Shown here: in pieces, positions 22,302 to 30,658 of the stretch
Numbering within the stretch: position 1 is the first letter of the stretch
Layout: the number at the start of each line of letters is the position of its first letter
NCBI RefSeq assembly: GCF_003987655.1
Contig: NZ_NGKC01000005.1
Location: 102,433-166,432 of the forward strand
Length of the DNA stretch: 64,000 nucleotides
Source of the DNA: Vagococcus acidifermentans
GTDB lineage: Bacteria; Bacillota; Bacilli; Lactobacillales; Vagococcaceae
Direction of reading: 5' to 3'
Notes under the pieces: generated by a model
Told to the model about the DNA's origin: nothing
What the model saw: the letters and a program-made list of their open reading frames with translations, nothing else
Database searches by the model: none
Translations under genes and position numbers: made by a program

Positions 22302-23531
22302 ATGAATCAAAAATATTTAAACGAGGCAGAAACAGCATATACCATACAAACGGTCATGGAAGAAGCACAAAGATGCCTGCTCTGTCTTGATGCACCGTGC
22401 TCGGAAGCGTGTCCCGCGAAAACCGACCCCGGCAAATTTATTCGAAGCGTGCGCTTCCGAAATTTTAAAGGGGCAGCGGAAACGATTCGTGAAAACAATG
22501 CGCTGGGAGCTGTCTGTGCAAGAGTGTGTCCCACAGAAAAATACTGTCAGTTAGGATGCAAGAGAAGCGGTATAGACGAGCCGATTAATATCGGCGGGAT
22601 TCAACAGTTTGTGACTGACTTTGAACAAAAAGCCAACATGACGATTTTGGAACAAGGAAAGAAAAATGGTAAAAAAGTGGCAATTGTCGGCAGCGGTCCT
22701 TCCGGTTTGCAAGCGGCAGCTTCTCTGCTGCAATTAGGTTATGATGTCCATATCTATGAAAAGCAAGCCGAAGCAGGCGGATATCTTAAATATGGTATTC
22801 CGGAATATCGTCTGCCAAACGCGATTGTTGATTATGAAATCGAAAGAATCACGGCTTTGGGCGCCGACATCACATGCGGTGTAACGATAGGAAAAGATAT
22901 GCCGCTGGACGAATTGAAAGAGATATATGATGCGGTTTTAATTGCCATAGGAGCAGGGGCAGGCAAAGTGCTGCCGCTTTTTGAAAACAACCCGCTCGTT
23001 GAAACAGCAGTCGAATTTTTAGCCGATGTCAAGATGAAGCGGGGGAACATTCAGTTGCCTGAAAATGTGCTGGTCATCGGCGGCGGAGATGTCGCGATGG
23101 ACGTCGCCACGACACTGAAATTGCTGAATGTGCCGAACGTGACGGATATCGTCTATGAAGAATTTTCCGAGTTTCTCGCGTCCAAAAAAGAGCTGGCAGG
23201 AGCTCAGGAACAAGGTGTCACCATTATTGACGGTTACGTCCCGGAAGAGGTTTCGGGTAATCAAGTCACCTTTAGGCACCGGAAAATCGACAGTCAGATA
23301 GTTATTAAAGCCGATAAAATCATTCTGGCGGTCGGACAGATTGTCAGGGACGATAACTTGGGGATAGAAATCATTCATAACGAGACGGCATTTGCCGGGT
23401 ATCAGTCGCCGGATGAAAAAATATTTGTGACAGGCGATATTGTTCAAGGGGATAAAACAGTTGTTTGGGCAGTTCAAAAAGGCAAAGAAGCCGCTCAGGC
23501 AATCCATCATGCGTTGGGAGGCGACAAGTAA
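22302..23531 (+). CDS. preT: NAD-dependent dihydropyrimidine dehydrogenase, PreT subunit
   Basis: 409 residues. The N-terminal domain has clustered Cys ([19 protein letters not shown], and [17 protein letters not shown]) for two Fe-S clusters, as in GltD and PreT. Then come the FAD-binding [10 protein letters not shown] near 127 and the NAD-binding [10 protein letters not shown] near 260. PreT passes electrons from NADH to PreA for reduction of uracil and thymine. The start is the ATG at 22302, nine bases after AAAGGA. preA overlaps its stop by one base, so translation is coupled. Confidence 0.9.
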   Translation: MNQKYLNEAETAYTIQTVMEEAQRCLLCLDAPCSEACPAKTDPGKFIRSVRFRNFKGAAETIRENNALGAVCARVCPTEKYCQLGCKRSGIDEPINIGGIQQFVTDFEQKANMTILEQGKKNGKKVAIVGSGPSGLQAAASLLQLGYDVHIYEKQAEAGGYLKYGIPEYRLPNAIVDYEIERITALGADITCGVTIGKDMPLDELKEIYDAVLIAIGAGAGKVLPLFENNPLVETAVEFLADVKMKRGNIQLPENVLVIGGGDVAMDVATTLKLLNVPNVTDIVYEEFSEFLASKKELAGAQEQGVTIIDGYVPEEVSGNQVTFRHRKIDSQIVIKADKIILAVGQIVRDDNLGIEIIHNETAFAGYQSPDEKIFVTGDIVQGDKTVVWAVQKGKEAAQAIHHALGGDK

Positions 23532-24778
23532 TGATAAAAAAAGATTTGTCCGTGACGTTTTTAGGTGTCCGCTTCGAAAATCCTTTCTGTTTGTCTTCCT
23601 CTCCAGTGGGCAATTGTTACGATATGTGTAAAAAAGCGTATGACGAAGGCTGGGGCGGTGTTGTTTTCAAAACCATCGGACCAGAGCATTTTCTGATTGA
23701 TGAAGTTTCGCCGAGATTTGCGATGTTGGAGAAGGAAAGCACACCATTTATCGGCTTTAAAAACATGGAGCAAATTGCTGAACACACGCTGGAAGAAAAT
23801 TTGGCAGACTTGCGGCGCCTGAAAGCAGACTATCCTGAAAAAGTGCTGATTGCATCCATTATGGGAACCAACGAGGAAGACTGGGTTGAGCTTGCCCGCT
23901 TGGTAACGGAAGCCGGCGCAGACATGATCGAAATGAACTTATCCTGCCCCCAGATGACATCACATGCCATGGGGTCTGACGTTGGCGCCAATCCGGATTT
24001 ATGCCGCAAATATAGTGCTGCGGTCAAGCGTGGTTCGAGTTTGCCGATGATGGCCAAGATGACACCAAACGTCACTGATATGGTCGAAGTAGCAAGAGCC
24101 AGTCTAGACGGCGGTGCAGATGGTATCGCCGCTATCAATACAGTTAAATCCATTACAAATTTGGATTTGGAACGTAAAGTAGGACTGCCGGTCATCAATG
24201 GCAAGTCGTCTATTTCCGGGTACTCAGGAAAAGCAGTCAAACCGATTGCCTTGCGGTTTATCCAACAGTTGCGAGTAGCTGACGGCTTATCAGATTTGGC
24301 TATTTCCGGCATTGGCGGCGTTGAAACATGGGAAGATGCTGCGGAATTTATCTTGCTTGGTGCCACTACCGTACAAGTCACCACTGCTGTCATGCAGTAC
24401 GGGTATCGTATCATCGAAGATTTGACAAATGGCCTCATGCATTATATGGACGAACAAAACGTTGATTCTCTTGAAGAGTTAATCGGTTTGGCCAATAAAC
24501 AGATTATTCCGGCCGAGGAGCTGGACCGCGACTATAAAGTATACCCGGAAATCGACTTGGAGAAATGCATTAATTGCGGTCGCTGTTACATTTCCTGCTA
24601 TGACGGTGCCCATCAAGCAATCGACTGGAACGAGGAAACACGCGAACCGACGTGTAATAAAGAGAAATGTGTCGGCTGTCACCTCTGTGCGCTGGTTTGC
24701 CCGGTCAATGCCATCAGTATGGGAGAAGTAGTGATGAAACCGGGACGTGTAGGGAATCCGGCGGGAAAGATTGTTTAG
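23531..24778 (+). CDS. preA: NAD-dependent dihydropyrimidine dehydrogenase, PreA subunit
   Basis: 415 residues: an FMN-binding dihydroorotate-dehydrogenase-like barrel ([44 protein letters not shown]), then a two-cluster ferredoxin domain with [14 protein letters not shown] and [12 protein letters not shown]. The sequence follows E. coli PreA closely over these blocks. It reduces uracil and thymine to dihydro forms, or may run in the oxidative sense. A longer open frame upstream lies inside preT; the true start overlaps the preT stop (TAATG). No dihydropyrimidinase gene is adjacent, so the rest of the pathway is elsewhere or absent. Confidence 0.93.
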   Translation: MIKKDLSVTFLGVRFENPFCLSSSPVGNCYDMCKKAYDEGWGGVVFKTIGPEHFLIDEVSPRFAMLEKESTPFIGFKNMEQIAEHTLEENLADLRRLKADYPEKVLIASIMGTNEEDWVELARLVTEAGADMIEMNLSCPQMTSHAMGSDVGANPDLCRKYSAAVKRGSSLPMMAKMTPNVTDMVEVARASLDGGADGIAAINTVKSITNLDLERKVGLPVINGKSSISGYSGKAVKPIALRFIQQLRVADGLSDLAISGIGGVETWEDAAEFILLGATTVQVTTAVMQYGYRIIEDLTNGLMHYMDEQNVDSLEELIGLANKQIIPAEELDRDYKVYPEIDLEKCINCGRCYISCYDGAHQAIDWNEETREPTCNKEKCVGCHLCALVCPVNAISMGEVVMKPGRVGNPAGKIV

Positions 24779-24833
24779 GTGTTTTTGCGACAAACAGGGG
24801 CATTTCCTCTATACGAATATAATTTCCTATTTG

Positions 24834-24865
24834 ACGCTGGCAAACAAAAGTGCCAGCGTTTTTTG
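24834..24865 (+). terminator. Terminator of preT-preA
   Basis: ACGCTGGCA pairs with TGCCAGCGT across an eight-base loop, followed by six T. Confidence 0.95.
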
Positions 24866-25070
24866 TATCATAAAACTTTAATCTGAAAAACAACTTTTAC
24901 TTTAGAAATCGTACGACTTCCAGAATAAACAATTATCATTGCTAACATCAAGATTTTAATCAGAAATACACCACATCACTCCTCATTATTTTGATATACT
25001 TAACTTAACCATAACAAATCTGGCAATACACTCAGGTTTGTTCAAATAACGACTACTTGGAGTGATTATA

Positions 25071-26072
25071 ATGAAGAAGAAGCCACTGGTGTTGTTAGGA
25101 GTTGCCGCGTTTCTTATACTGTGCGGCTGCAGTTCCAAAAAACCGACCCAAACCAGTACGGAACGAAGCATTCAGGACACATCTGTCAGCACAACTGAAA
25201 CAAAAGAAGCAGCGAAGGAAAAACAGCCGTTTGACAAACTTTCTCAGGCAACTCAAATTGTCCTGTACGCAGACACGGTTGACAATCGTGTGCGGGATTA
25301 TCCTGGTTTGGAAGGACTATTGCTCTCATATCAGATGGTTGGCAACGACCTCTATTTTCAAATAAGCAGTGGTGCCGGCTCCGGCCATCCGGTCTATCAT
25401 TTAGCTGTCGATGAGCAGGGGATTCGGCCTTTGCAAGCTGTAAGCTATATGGGCGCAGCCAACGGATATGAAGAAGTAGCCGTCACTAATGAACATATAG
25501 CGAAAGATAAAATGTTTCAAGCATACGAGGAGAATCAGGCAAATATCGACAAAGCAACGCAGAAGGTTGAAGCGTCAGACAATATGAAATCTTTGTTTGA
25601 AGAACAGCTGGCTTACGTTGATGCCAAAAAAGCAGGCGGGGCGCTGTGGGATGCGAACAAGTCCCAAAAACTTGCGACATTCATGGCAGATTGGGGACAA
25701 CGGATGGACCAGAGCTACAAACAATACTCTCCAACCAACAATGTGGATTTATACGGTCTAATGTTACCTGCTGCTGTACTTGGTAACGGTGGTGACTGGC
25801 AGGCGGCTATCGGCGATAATCCGATTCAGCTGCAATGGTCAGAAACAGGGGCAACAGATTCTGGCTATGCTCTGGTTGCGGTTTATTCAGATGCAGAAAG
25901 CCAGCCCTATTTGAAGCAACACGTTTACTTCTTTACTCTACGTTCTGACGGGACACCGTCAGTGCTTGTGACCATGCAGAATCAAGGCAATGAGTTCAAT
26001 TATTTGTATTTTAACGAATCTGAAAACGCGGAGCTTGTAAAAGGGTTTGCTGATATTGTTGCGGGGAATTAA
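25071..26072 (+). CDS. Lipoprotein with DUF4767 domain
   Basis: 333 residues. A lipobox LCGC gives a lipidated Cys near residue 19, followed by a Ser/Thr/Lys-rich spacer to about 55. A central domain is followed by a DUF4767 region (about 190-333) starting LWDANKSQKLATFMADWG. DUF4767 proteins are surface lipoproteins of Lactobacillales with no known function. The ATG at 25071 is preferred over a GTG three codons upstream because TTGGAG lies eight bases before it. The gene is monocistronic. Confidence 0.8.
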   Translation: MKKKPLVLLGVAAFLILCGCSSKKPTQTSTERSIQDTSVSTTETKEAAKEKQPFDKLSQATQIVLYADTVDNRVRDYPGLEGLLLSYQMVGNDLYFQISSGAGSGHPVYHLAVDEQGIRPLQAVSYMGAANGYEEVAVTNEHIAKDKMFQAYEENQANIDKATQKVEASDNMKSLFEEQLAYVDAKKAGGALWDANKSQKLATFMADWGQRMDQSYKQYSPTNNVDLYGLMLPAAVLGNGGDWQAAIGDNPIQLQWSETGATDSGYALVAVYSDAESQPYLKQHVYFFTLRSDGTPSVLVTMQNQGNEFNYLYFNESENAELVKGFADIVAGN

Positions 26073-26175
26073 TAGGTGTGTTTATTTTTTTAAAAGTAAC
26101 TCAACGCTATTAGAGATGCTTTGACAATTTGTATGAAACTCATTTATTATAAATATGCTTGTATACATACTGAAT

Positions 26176-26224
26176 AAAGAGTAGCTAACCAGCCGTTTTT
26201 TAGGGGAAAGCTACTCTTTTTTTT
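26176..26224 (+). terminator. Terminator after the DUF4767 lipoprotein
   Basis: AAAGAGTAGCT (26176-26186) pairs with AGCTACTCTTT (26209-26219), with a T tail. Confidence 0.9.
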
Positions 26225-26337
26225 ATAGATACCTCGCTTAGTCAAGCGATACTTGCAGTTCAAATTTTGATTGCAACAGTGCTATCTCCCCAGTTTGCCA
26301 GTCGCCAAAACAGTTGTTGGCTGCTCTTTGACGTGCG

Positions 26338-27192
26338 TCATTCCTCCATACCCCGCATCATAAACTTCAAAAATGACTGCACCCTGTAGTCATCTTTCTT
26401 AATAGTTTTGACAATCATTCCGTATTTCTTTTTAAACGTTTTGTCTGTGAGTTTCAAAATGACGAGTTTATTTTCCTTGACGGCGTCAGCGATGGCTTCT
26501 TGTGGCAGCAGTGCGATTCCTTGGTGGCATAAAGCAGCTTGTTTTAACGCCCCGTTGCTTGAAGACTCCCATTTCTTATAGGCACTGATCTGTTCTTCTT
26601 GAAAGTAGCTGTCTATCAGACGTCTGTATGTACTGCCCCGTTCCCGTATCAAATAAGCATCAGACGGCAAGTCCTTCCGCCGTGCCATATAAGTGGGGCT
26701 AGCCACAAAGTGCAGGTCAAATTCACCCAAGGGGTAATAGCTATAGTCCCTTTCATCAATGCTCCCTTCAATAAAGGCGATGTCCAGTTCATTATTGGCC
26801 ATTTTTTCTTGAATCGTTTTCATGTTGTTGCAGTAAACGTCCACGCTGGCGTTTGTATCATGCTCATAAGCTTGAATCATATCAGCCAAGAGATACGCTG
26901 CGATAGTCAAGGAGCTGCCAATCCGCAGGTGAATCGCCGCGTGGGTAAATTCATAAAATGCGTCATCATACGCCTGGATAATTATTTTTGCGTGGTCTAA
27001 AAATTTATAGCCGTTATCACTCAAAATGAGCTGACGACCGATGCGGTGAAAGAGCTTGGTCTGCAGTGCAGCTTCCAAATCTTTGATGCCTTGTGTAATT
27101 GCCGGTTGTGTGATGTGCAAACTGAGCGCCGCTTTTGATGCAGTTCCTTCCGTGCAAATAGCCAAAAACATTTTAATTTTATCAATCGTCAT
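26338..27192 (-). CDS. LysR-family transcription regulator
   Basis: 284 residues. The N-terminal HTH has ITQPAITQGIKDLEAALQTK at about 28-47, and a periplasmic-binding-like effector domain follows (about 90-284). It is divergent from a two-gene chromate-transporter-like operon, with 84 bases between starts; the spacer is AT-rich and holds TATAAT-like boxes for both directions. Control of that operon is the natural inference. Effector unknown. Confidence 0.88.
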   Translation of the reverse strand: MTIDKIKMFLAICTEGTASKAALSLHITQPAITQGIKDLEAALQTKLFHRIGRQLILSDNGYKFLDHAKIIIQAYDDAFYEFTHAAIHLRIGSSLTIAAYLLADMIQAYEHDTNASVDVYCNNMKTIQEKMANNELDIAFIEGSIDERDYSYYPLGEFDLHFVASPTYMARRKDLPSDAYLIRERGSTYRRLIDSYFQEEQISAYKKWESSSNGALKQAALCHQGIALLPQEAIADAVKENKLVILKLTDKTFKKKYGMIVKTIKKDDYRVQSFLKFMMRGMEE

Positions 27193-27276
27193 ATAACCAC
27201 CTCTTATACATTATATAATATTTTATAAATTTTATTAATAAGAAAAATGACGTATAATTCTTGTGGAGAGTGTGAC

Positions 27277-27822
27277 ATGAAACGGTTTATGACGATATTC
27301 AAATTATTTGCTCTGGCAAGTACACTGACATTTTCAGGCGGTTTGGCCACGGTGCCGATGCTCCATGAGGAAATTGTCATAAAAAGAAATGAGATGAGCA
27401 GTGAAAGTTTTTATCATTATGTGAGTTTGGGACAAACGATGCCCGGTGTGCAAGTTGTTAGTGTTGCCTGTTTGTTAGGATATAAAATCAACGGGCGCTG
27501 GGGCAGATACGCCGCAAGTTTAGGAGCGATTGCCCCGGTGCTGGTGATTATGACAGCTTTGACGGCAGCGTATCGCCTTCTTCCCCAGACCGGGATTATT
27601 GTTTATGTGATGAGTGCGTTCAGGGCAACTGCCGGCGTATATATTTTGGAAGCTGTTTTGGGTATGTACCCGCATGTTACGAACGGCAAGAAGAAATTAA
27701 AATTCATCGTGCCGCTCGTTGCCGTAATGCTAGCTTTTTTGCCGATTTCCAGCGTGCTGATTCTCATCGTGTACGGCGTGTTAGCAGTTATTTCCGTGTG
27801 GTTGGGAAAGGATTTGTTATGA
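27277..27822 (+). CDS. Chromate-transporter (ChrA) family protein, first half-size subunit
   Basis: 181 residues with five to six hydrophobic segments. FSGGLATVPMLHEEIV and LGQTMPGVQVV are CHR-domain signatures. Short-chain CHR proteins work as pairs in Bacillus, exporting chromate, but many relatives have no proven chromate role. The start at 27277 follows GGAGAG; an upstream ATG at 27247 overlaps promoter-like sequence and is rejected. The stop overlaps the next start (ATGA). Confidence 0.85.
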   Translation: MKRFMTIFKLFALASTLTFSGGLATVPMLHEEIVIKRNEMSSESFYHYVSLGQTMPGVQVVSVACLLGYKINGRWGRYAASLGAIAPVLVIMTALTAAYRLLPQTGIIVYVMSAFRATAGVYILEAVLGMYPHVTNGKKKLKFIVPLVAVMLAFLPISSVLILIVYGVLAVISVWLGKDLL

Positions 27823-28349
27823 TAAGACTGATTTGGATTTTTTTGAAGATTGGATTTTTAGGATTTGGCGGCGGCTATGCAATGTTGTCGCTGATTTTTA
27901 AAGACGCTTTGTCGCTAGGGCTGACCATGCAGCAATTTACTGATATGAATACGCTGGATTTATTGGCTCCAGGGCCGATTGCAGTCAACTCTGCAACATA
28001 TGTCGGCTATATGACCTTTGGTTTGGTTGGCGGATTGGTTGCAACATTAGCAGTCTGCACTTCATCATTCGTCTGCTCAGCCTTGTTTTTGAAATATGAA
28101 ACAACCATTGTAAACAATATATATTTAGAAAAAATGCTTCAATATTTAAAAATCGCCGCAGTATCAATGATCGCTTCCGTGGCGATTTCGCTGCTTTCTG
28201 ATTCCCTGTTCAGTAGCGAGTTGCCTGTGGTTTCCATCGTATCAATGGTGACTGTGTCACTATTGCGTTTTCGCTATAAATTAGCTGTGATTCCCAGCTT
28301 GGCAGTCGTCGGAATGGTTGGGTGTCTGTTGTATGTGTGTGGTGTTTAG
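27819..28349 (+). CDS. Chromate-transporter (ChrA) family protein, second half-size subunit
   Basis: 176 residues, the second member of the short-chain CHR pair. KIGFLGFGGGYAMLSL and LAPGPIAVNSATYVGY are the typical CHR motifs. It is translationally coupled to the first subunit by a four-base overlap. The two should form a heteromeric membrane transporter for chromate or another oxyanion. Confidence 0.85.
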   Translation: MIRLIWIFLKIGFLGFGGGYAMLSLIFKDALSLGLTMQQFTDMNTLDLLAPGPIAVNSATYVGYMTFGLVGGLVATLAVCTSSFVCSALFLKYETTIVNNIYLEKMLQYLKIAAVSMIASVAISLLSDSLFSSELPVVSIVSMVTVSLLRFRYKLAVIPSLAVVGMVGCLLYVCGV

Positions 28350-28709
28350 AGTATATTTTACGTAGAAAAGTACACCTTGATGACTGTGCCGTTGAGGAAA
28401 CGGTTGATTTATCTAGCAGCTTTTGCTCAAAAGGGAAACAACTTTTTTCGGTTATATTTTGGTATTAAGTGATAATATTGCGACATTATTAGCTCAAATA
28501 ATCAAACCAAGCGCAAACCTTACATTATCCAACAGCAGATGTAAGGTTTTTCCCTATTTTTTTTGGTACGATGTTAGCAGGACATATGCTTATTTTGTCT
28601 GCAAAGTAGATTGCCAATAGATAAGCAAACTACCGGTGCACCAGCGGAGCATGTGTATAATCTGGCTGATGGACGCGGTATAGTACCTGTCAAAAAAGGA
28701 GAGTTTGTT
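28350..28709 (+). other. Intergenic region between chr genes and AraC gene
   Basis: It holds one terminator (28515-28551) and the AraC ribosome site. Open frames here show no family resemblance or start context. Confidence 0.5.
28515..28551 (+). terminator. Terminator after chromate-transporter genes
   Basis: AAACCTTACAT pairs with ATGTAAGGTTT, followed by T residues. Confidence 0.85.
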
Positions 28710-29573
28710 ATGGAAAATATTGTGGATCGCTTTAATGATATAGTTGCATTCATTGAGGAGCATCTGACTGAAAAGATTGATTATGAAGAGATGGGGAAAA
28801 ACGTCGGCTACTCTCCTTATCACCTTCAAAGACTTTTTTTAATGCTGTCAAATGTGCCGATTTCAGAGTACATACGTTGCCGGCGACTCGCTTGTTCTGC
28901 GCATGATTTGCTGGATGAAAACAATCGTGTGACAGACATTGCATACAAATATGGGTATAGTTCACCCACATCATTCAACCGGGCATTTAAAGCTTTTCAC
29001 GGTATCACACCAAAAGATATCAAAAAGAAAGAACATTTTGTGAAGGCATATCCGCCGTTAAGTCTGGAAGTGACCGTTAAAGGAGCGGCAGTACTTGACT
29101 ACAAAATAGTGCGTACAGAGTGTTTTCGTATTATTGGAAAGAAAATCCGGACAACCATGAAAGAGGGGAGAAGCTATCGTGAAATCCCGGCCTTCTGGGG
29201 AGAGCTTCAAATGAACAAGGTTATTCCGAGCATTCTGTCCCACATGAATCAAGCGCCGGTTGGCTTGCTGGGAATCAGTGACTATAATCCTAACATAGAC
29301 GATAGTAAATTTGATTACTATATCGGTGTCTCCAGCACTCATGAGGCTGGAGAAGGTTGGCATGAACTTACGATTGCAGCCGCTACTTGGGCGACTTTTA
29401 AGCATCAGGGGGCGACGCCGGAAGAAATCCAAGCATGTCAATGCCAGATTGTCATGGACTGGCTACCGACAAGCGGGTACGAATTTGCAGCAGGTCCAGA
29501 TTTGGAAGTTTATGGGGAAGACAATACGATTGAAACATGGATTCCCGTGACAAGGATTTTAGATGAAGGTTAG
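28710..29573 (+). CDS. AraC-family regulator with GyrI-like effector domain
   Basis: 287 residues. An N-terminal AraC HTH pair (about 10-105: NVGYSPYHLQRLF, then DIAYKYGYSSPTSFNRAFK and HGITP) is joined to a GyrI/Rob-type small-molecule-binding domain (about 115-287). This is the order seen in drug-responsive Rob/TipAS-like regulators. No target gene is adjacent. The ATG at 28710 follows AAAAAAGGAGAG; longer frames upstream are not supported. Confidence 0.88.
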   Translation: MENIVDRFNDIVAFIEEHLTEKIDYEEMGKNVGYSPYHLQRLFLMLSNVPISEYIRCRRLACSAHDLLDENNRVTDIAYKYGYSSPTSFNRAFKAFHGITPKDIKKKEHFVKAYPPLSLEVTVKGAAVLDYKIVRTECFRIIGKKIRTTMKEGRSYREIPAFWGELQMNKVIPSILSHMNQAPVGLLGISDYNPNIDDSKFDYYIGVSSTHEAGEGWHELTIAAATWATFKHQGATPEEIQACQCQIVMDWLPTSGYEFAAGPDLEVYGEDNTIETWIPVTRILDEG

Positions 29574-30042
29574 AGTATGGAAAAATGCAGGACACATGAA
29601 GTCCGCTGCTTTTGTCAAATTAAAAATGACGCCGAGAAATTTTCTTGGCGTCATTAACTTTCTGCATCATATCGCTGAAAACTGACACGGTCAATTGTGA
29701 ATAAAACAATTTTCCCAAATAGTCATTTTCACCGCTGATATTTTTCCTGCTTGCTATTAAACTATCAAAAAGCATATGTCAGCTCGATAGCGTAATATCC
29801 GGCAAGGTTGGTTATCGAAAACATACCCATTTTTGAAGATGTGATGCAATAAAATCATCCTTTTGTTTGAAGTGTATTTTCTTCTATGGCCTAAAAACAA
29901 GTCAGCACTTTATTTTATCGGGTTGTTAGCGTTATATGTAAAGGTGACTCTAAACGCATTTTTTGACACGATACAGCTGGCAATCGTTGGTTTGCAATGC
30001 TCTTTATTCATCGCGTTATCACGTTCAATTTTCAAAGTTCTG
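29574..30042. other. Intergenic region between AraC and CstR genes
   Basis: A terminator lies at 29625-29660. The rest is AT-rich without a convincing gene; a 65-codon frame at 29863-30060 has a TTG start, no ribosome site and overlaps cstR. Confidence 0.5.
29625..29660. terminator. Terminator after AraC-family gene
   Basis: AATGACGCC (29625-29633) pairs with GGCGTCATT (29647-29655). The T tail is weak on the plus strand. Confidence 0.6.
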
Positions 30043-30303
30043 CTATTTTTTTACGATTAATTTTACAGCTTGTGCGATTTTTTTATGTTGAAGGTCTGCA
30101 TCCGCTTCAGGGTTTTCCAGACAGTTTTTCAAATTTTCTGCCACAATCAGGCCCATGATATGGTCTACGCTGGAACGCACCGCGCTTAACTGCGTGATAA
30201 CATCCACACATTCTTTTTCCTCTTCAATCATTTTTTGAATGCCCCGCAGCTGTCCTTCTGTTCTTTTCAGCCGATTTAAAATTGCTTTATCACAAGACGC
30301 CAT
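30043..30303 (-). CDS. cstR: CstR-like persulfide-sensing repressor (CsoR family)
   Basis: 86 residues, all-helical CsoR/FrmR fold. Cys32 (KECVDVITQL) and Cys61 (AENLKNC) are the two conserved thiols. The residue four before Cys61 is Asn57, where copper-sensing CsoR has the ligand His, so it is of the CstR type that senses reactive sulfur species through a di- or tetrasulfide link. The start is the second ATG, seven bases from GGAGG; the first abuts the site. It is divergent from a sulfur-handling fusion enzyme with three operator-like dyads between them. Confidence 0.88.
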   Translation of the reverse strand: MASCDKAILNRLKRTEGQLRGIQKMIEEEKECVDVITQLSAVRSSVDHIMGLIVAENLKNCLENPEADADLQHKKIAQAVKLIVKK

Positions 30304-30363
30304 TGTCATCCCTCCTTCCTAGGAGAACATATCAGTAAAATACGTACTATACCTTCTCTGATT

Positions 30364-30383
30364 GTACCTTATTATAAAGGTAC
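30364..30383. promoter_or_regulatory. Perfect inverted repeat near the cstR promoter
   Basis: GTACCTT (30364-30370) and AAGGTAC (30377-30383) flank six AT bases. It may be an operator or part of the divergent promoter. Confidence 0.45.
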
Positions 30384-30398
30384 TGTCTAAACAGTAGC

Positions 30399-30414
30399 AT
30401 ACCCTCTTTGGTAT
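30399..30414. promoter_or_regulatory. CstR operator candidate 1
   Basis: ATACCCTCTTTGGTAT: ATACC and GGTAT with six bases between. Confidence 0.65.
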
Positions 30415-30519
30415 TTTGAAACTTTTGACTAGTTATAAGAACAATAGACCGGCTGATTTATTGCTTTATCCATCTGTAATCCTGCCTAATTTACTTTTGA
30501 GCATAAAACGCCTCTTGAA

Positions 30520-30535
30520 ATACCTAACGGGGTAT
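30520..30535. promoter_or_regulatory. CstR operator candidate 2
   Basis: ATACCTAACGGGGTAT: the same ATACC-N6-GGTAT arrangement as candidate 1, with the G-rich centre typical of CsoR-family operators. Confidence 0.7.
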
Positions 30536-30614
30536 ATTAAACTATACATAAAGCGGTTATCATCAATTAAGACATTGAGTGATGATACCTGCAGCAAAAT
30601 TAATTCAACTTTTA

Positions 30615-30633
30615 ATACCTATACAGGGTATAG
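30615..30633. promoter_or_regulatory. CstR operator candidate 3
   Basis: ATACCTATACAGGGTATAG: an ATACC...GGTAT dyad with seven central bases, overlapping a perfect CTATAC-N3-GTATAG palindrome. It lies about 26 bases before the fusion gene. Confidence 0.65.
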
Positions 30634-30658
30634 ACTTTATGTCAGAAGGAGCTGTATC

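Larger units (their letters stand above)
30304..30658. other. CstR-regulated intergenic region
   Basis: It holds several palindromes described separately: a GTACCTT dyad at 30364-30383 and ATACC/GGTAT dyads at 30399, 30520 and 30615. The fusion-gene frame is open far upstream, but its start is the ATG at 30659 with AGAAGGAG before it. Confidence 0.6.

Noticed and set aside
23465..23530. Longer PreA N-terminus
   Set aside because: The extension lies inside preT in another frame; the family N-terminus begins at the ATG overlapping the preT stop.
27247..27276. Earlier ATG for the first chromate-transporter subunit
   Set aside because: It overlaps promoter-like TATAAT sequence, and GGAGAG sits before the ATG at 27277.
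28423..28620. 65-codon ORF after the chromate transporter genes
   Set aside because: It spans a clear terminator stem and has no ribosome site.
29863..30060. 65-codon hydrophobic ORF
   Set aside because: It has a TTG start without ribosome site, overlaps cstR and shows no family resemblance.
30416..30658. N-terminal extension of the sulfur fusion protein
   Set aside because: The frame is open, but the extension covers two operator dyads and the FAD-binding domain begins right after the ATG at 30659 with its own ribosome site.
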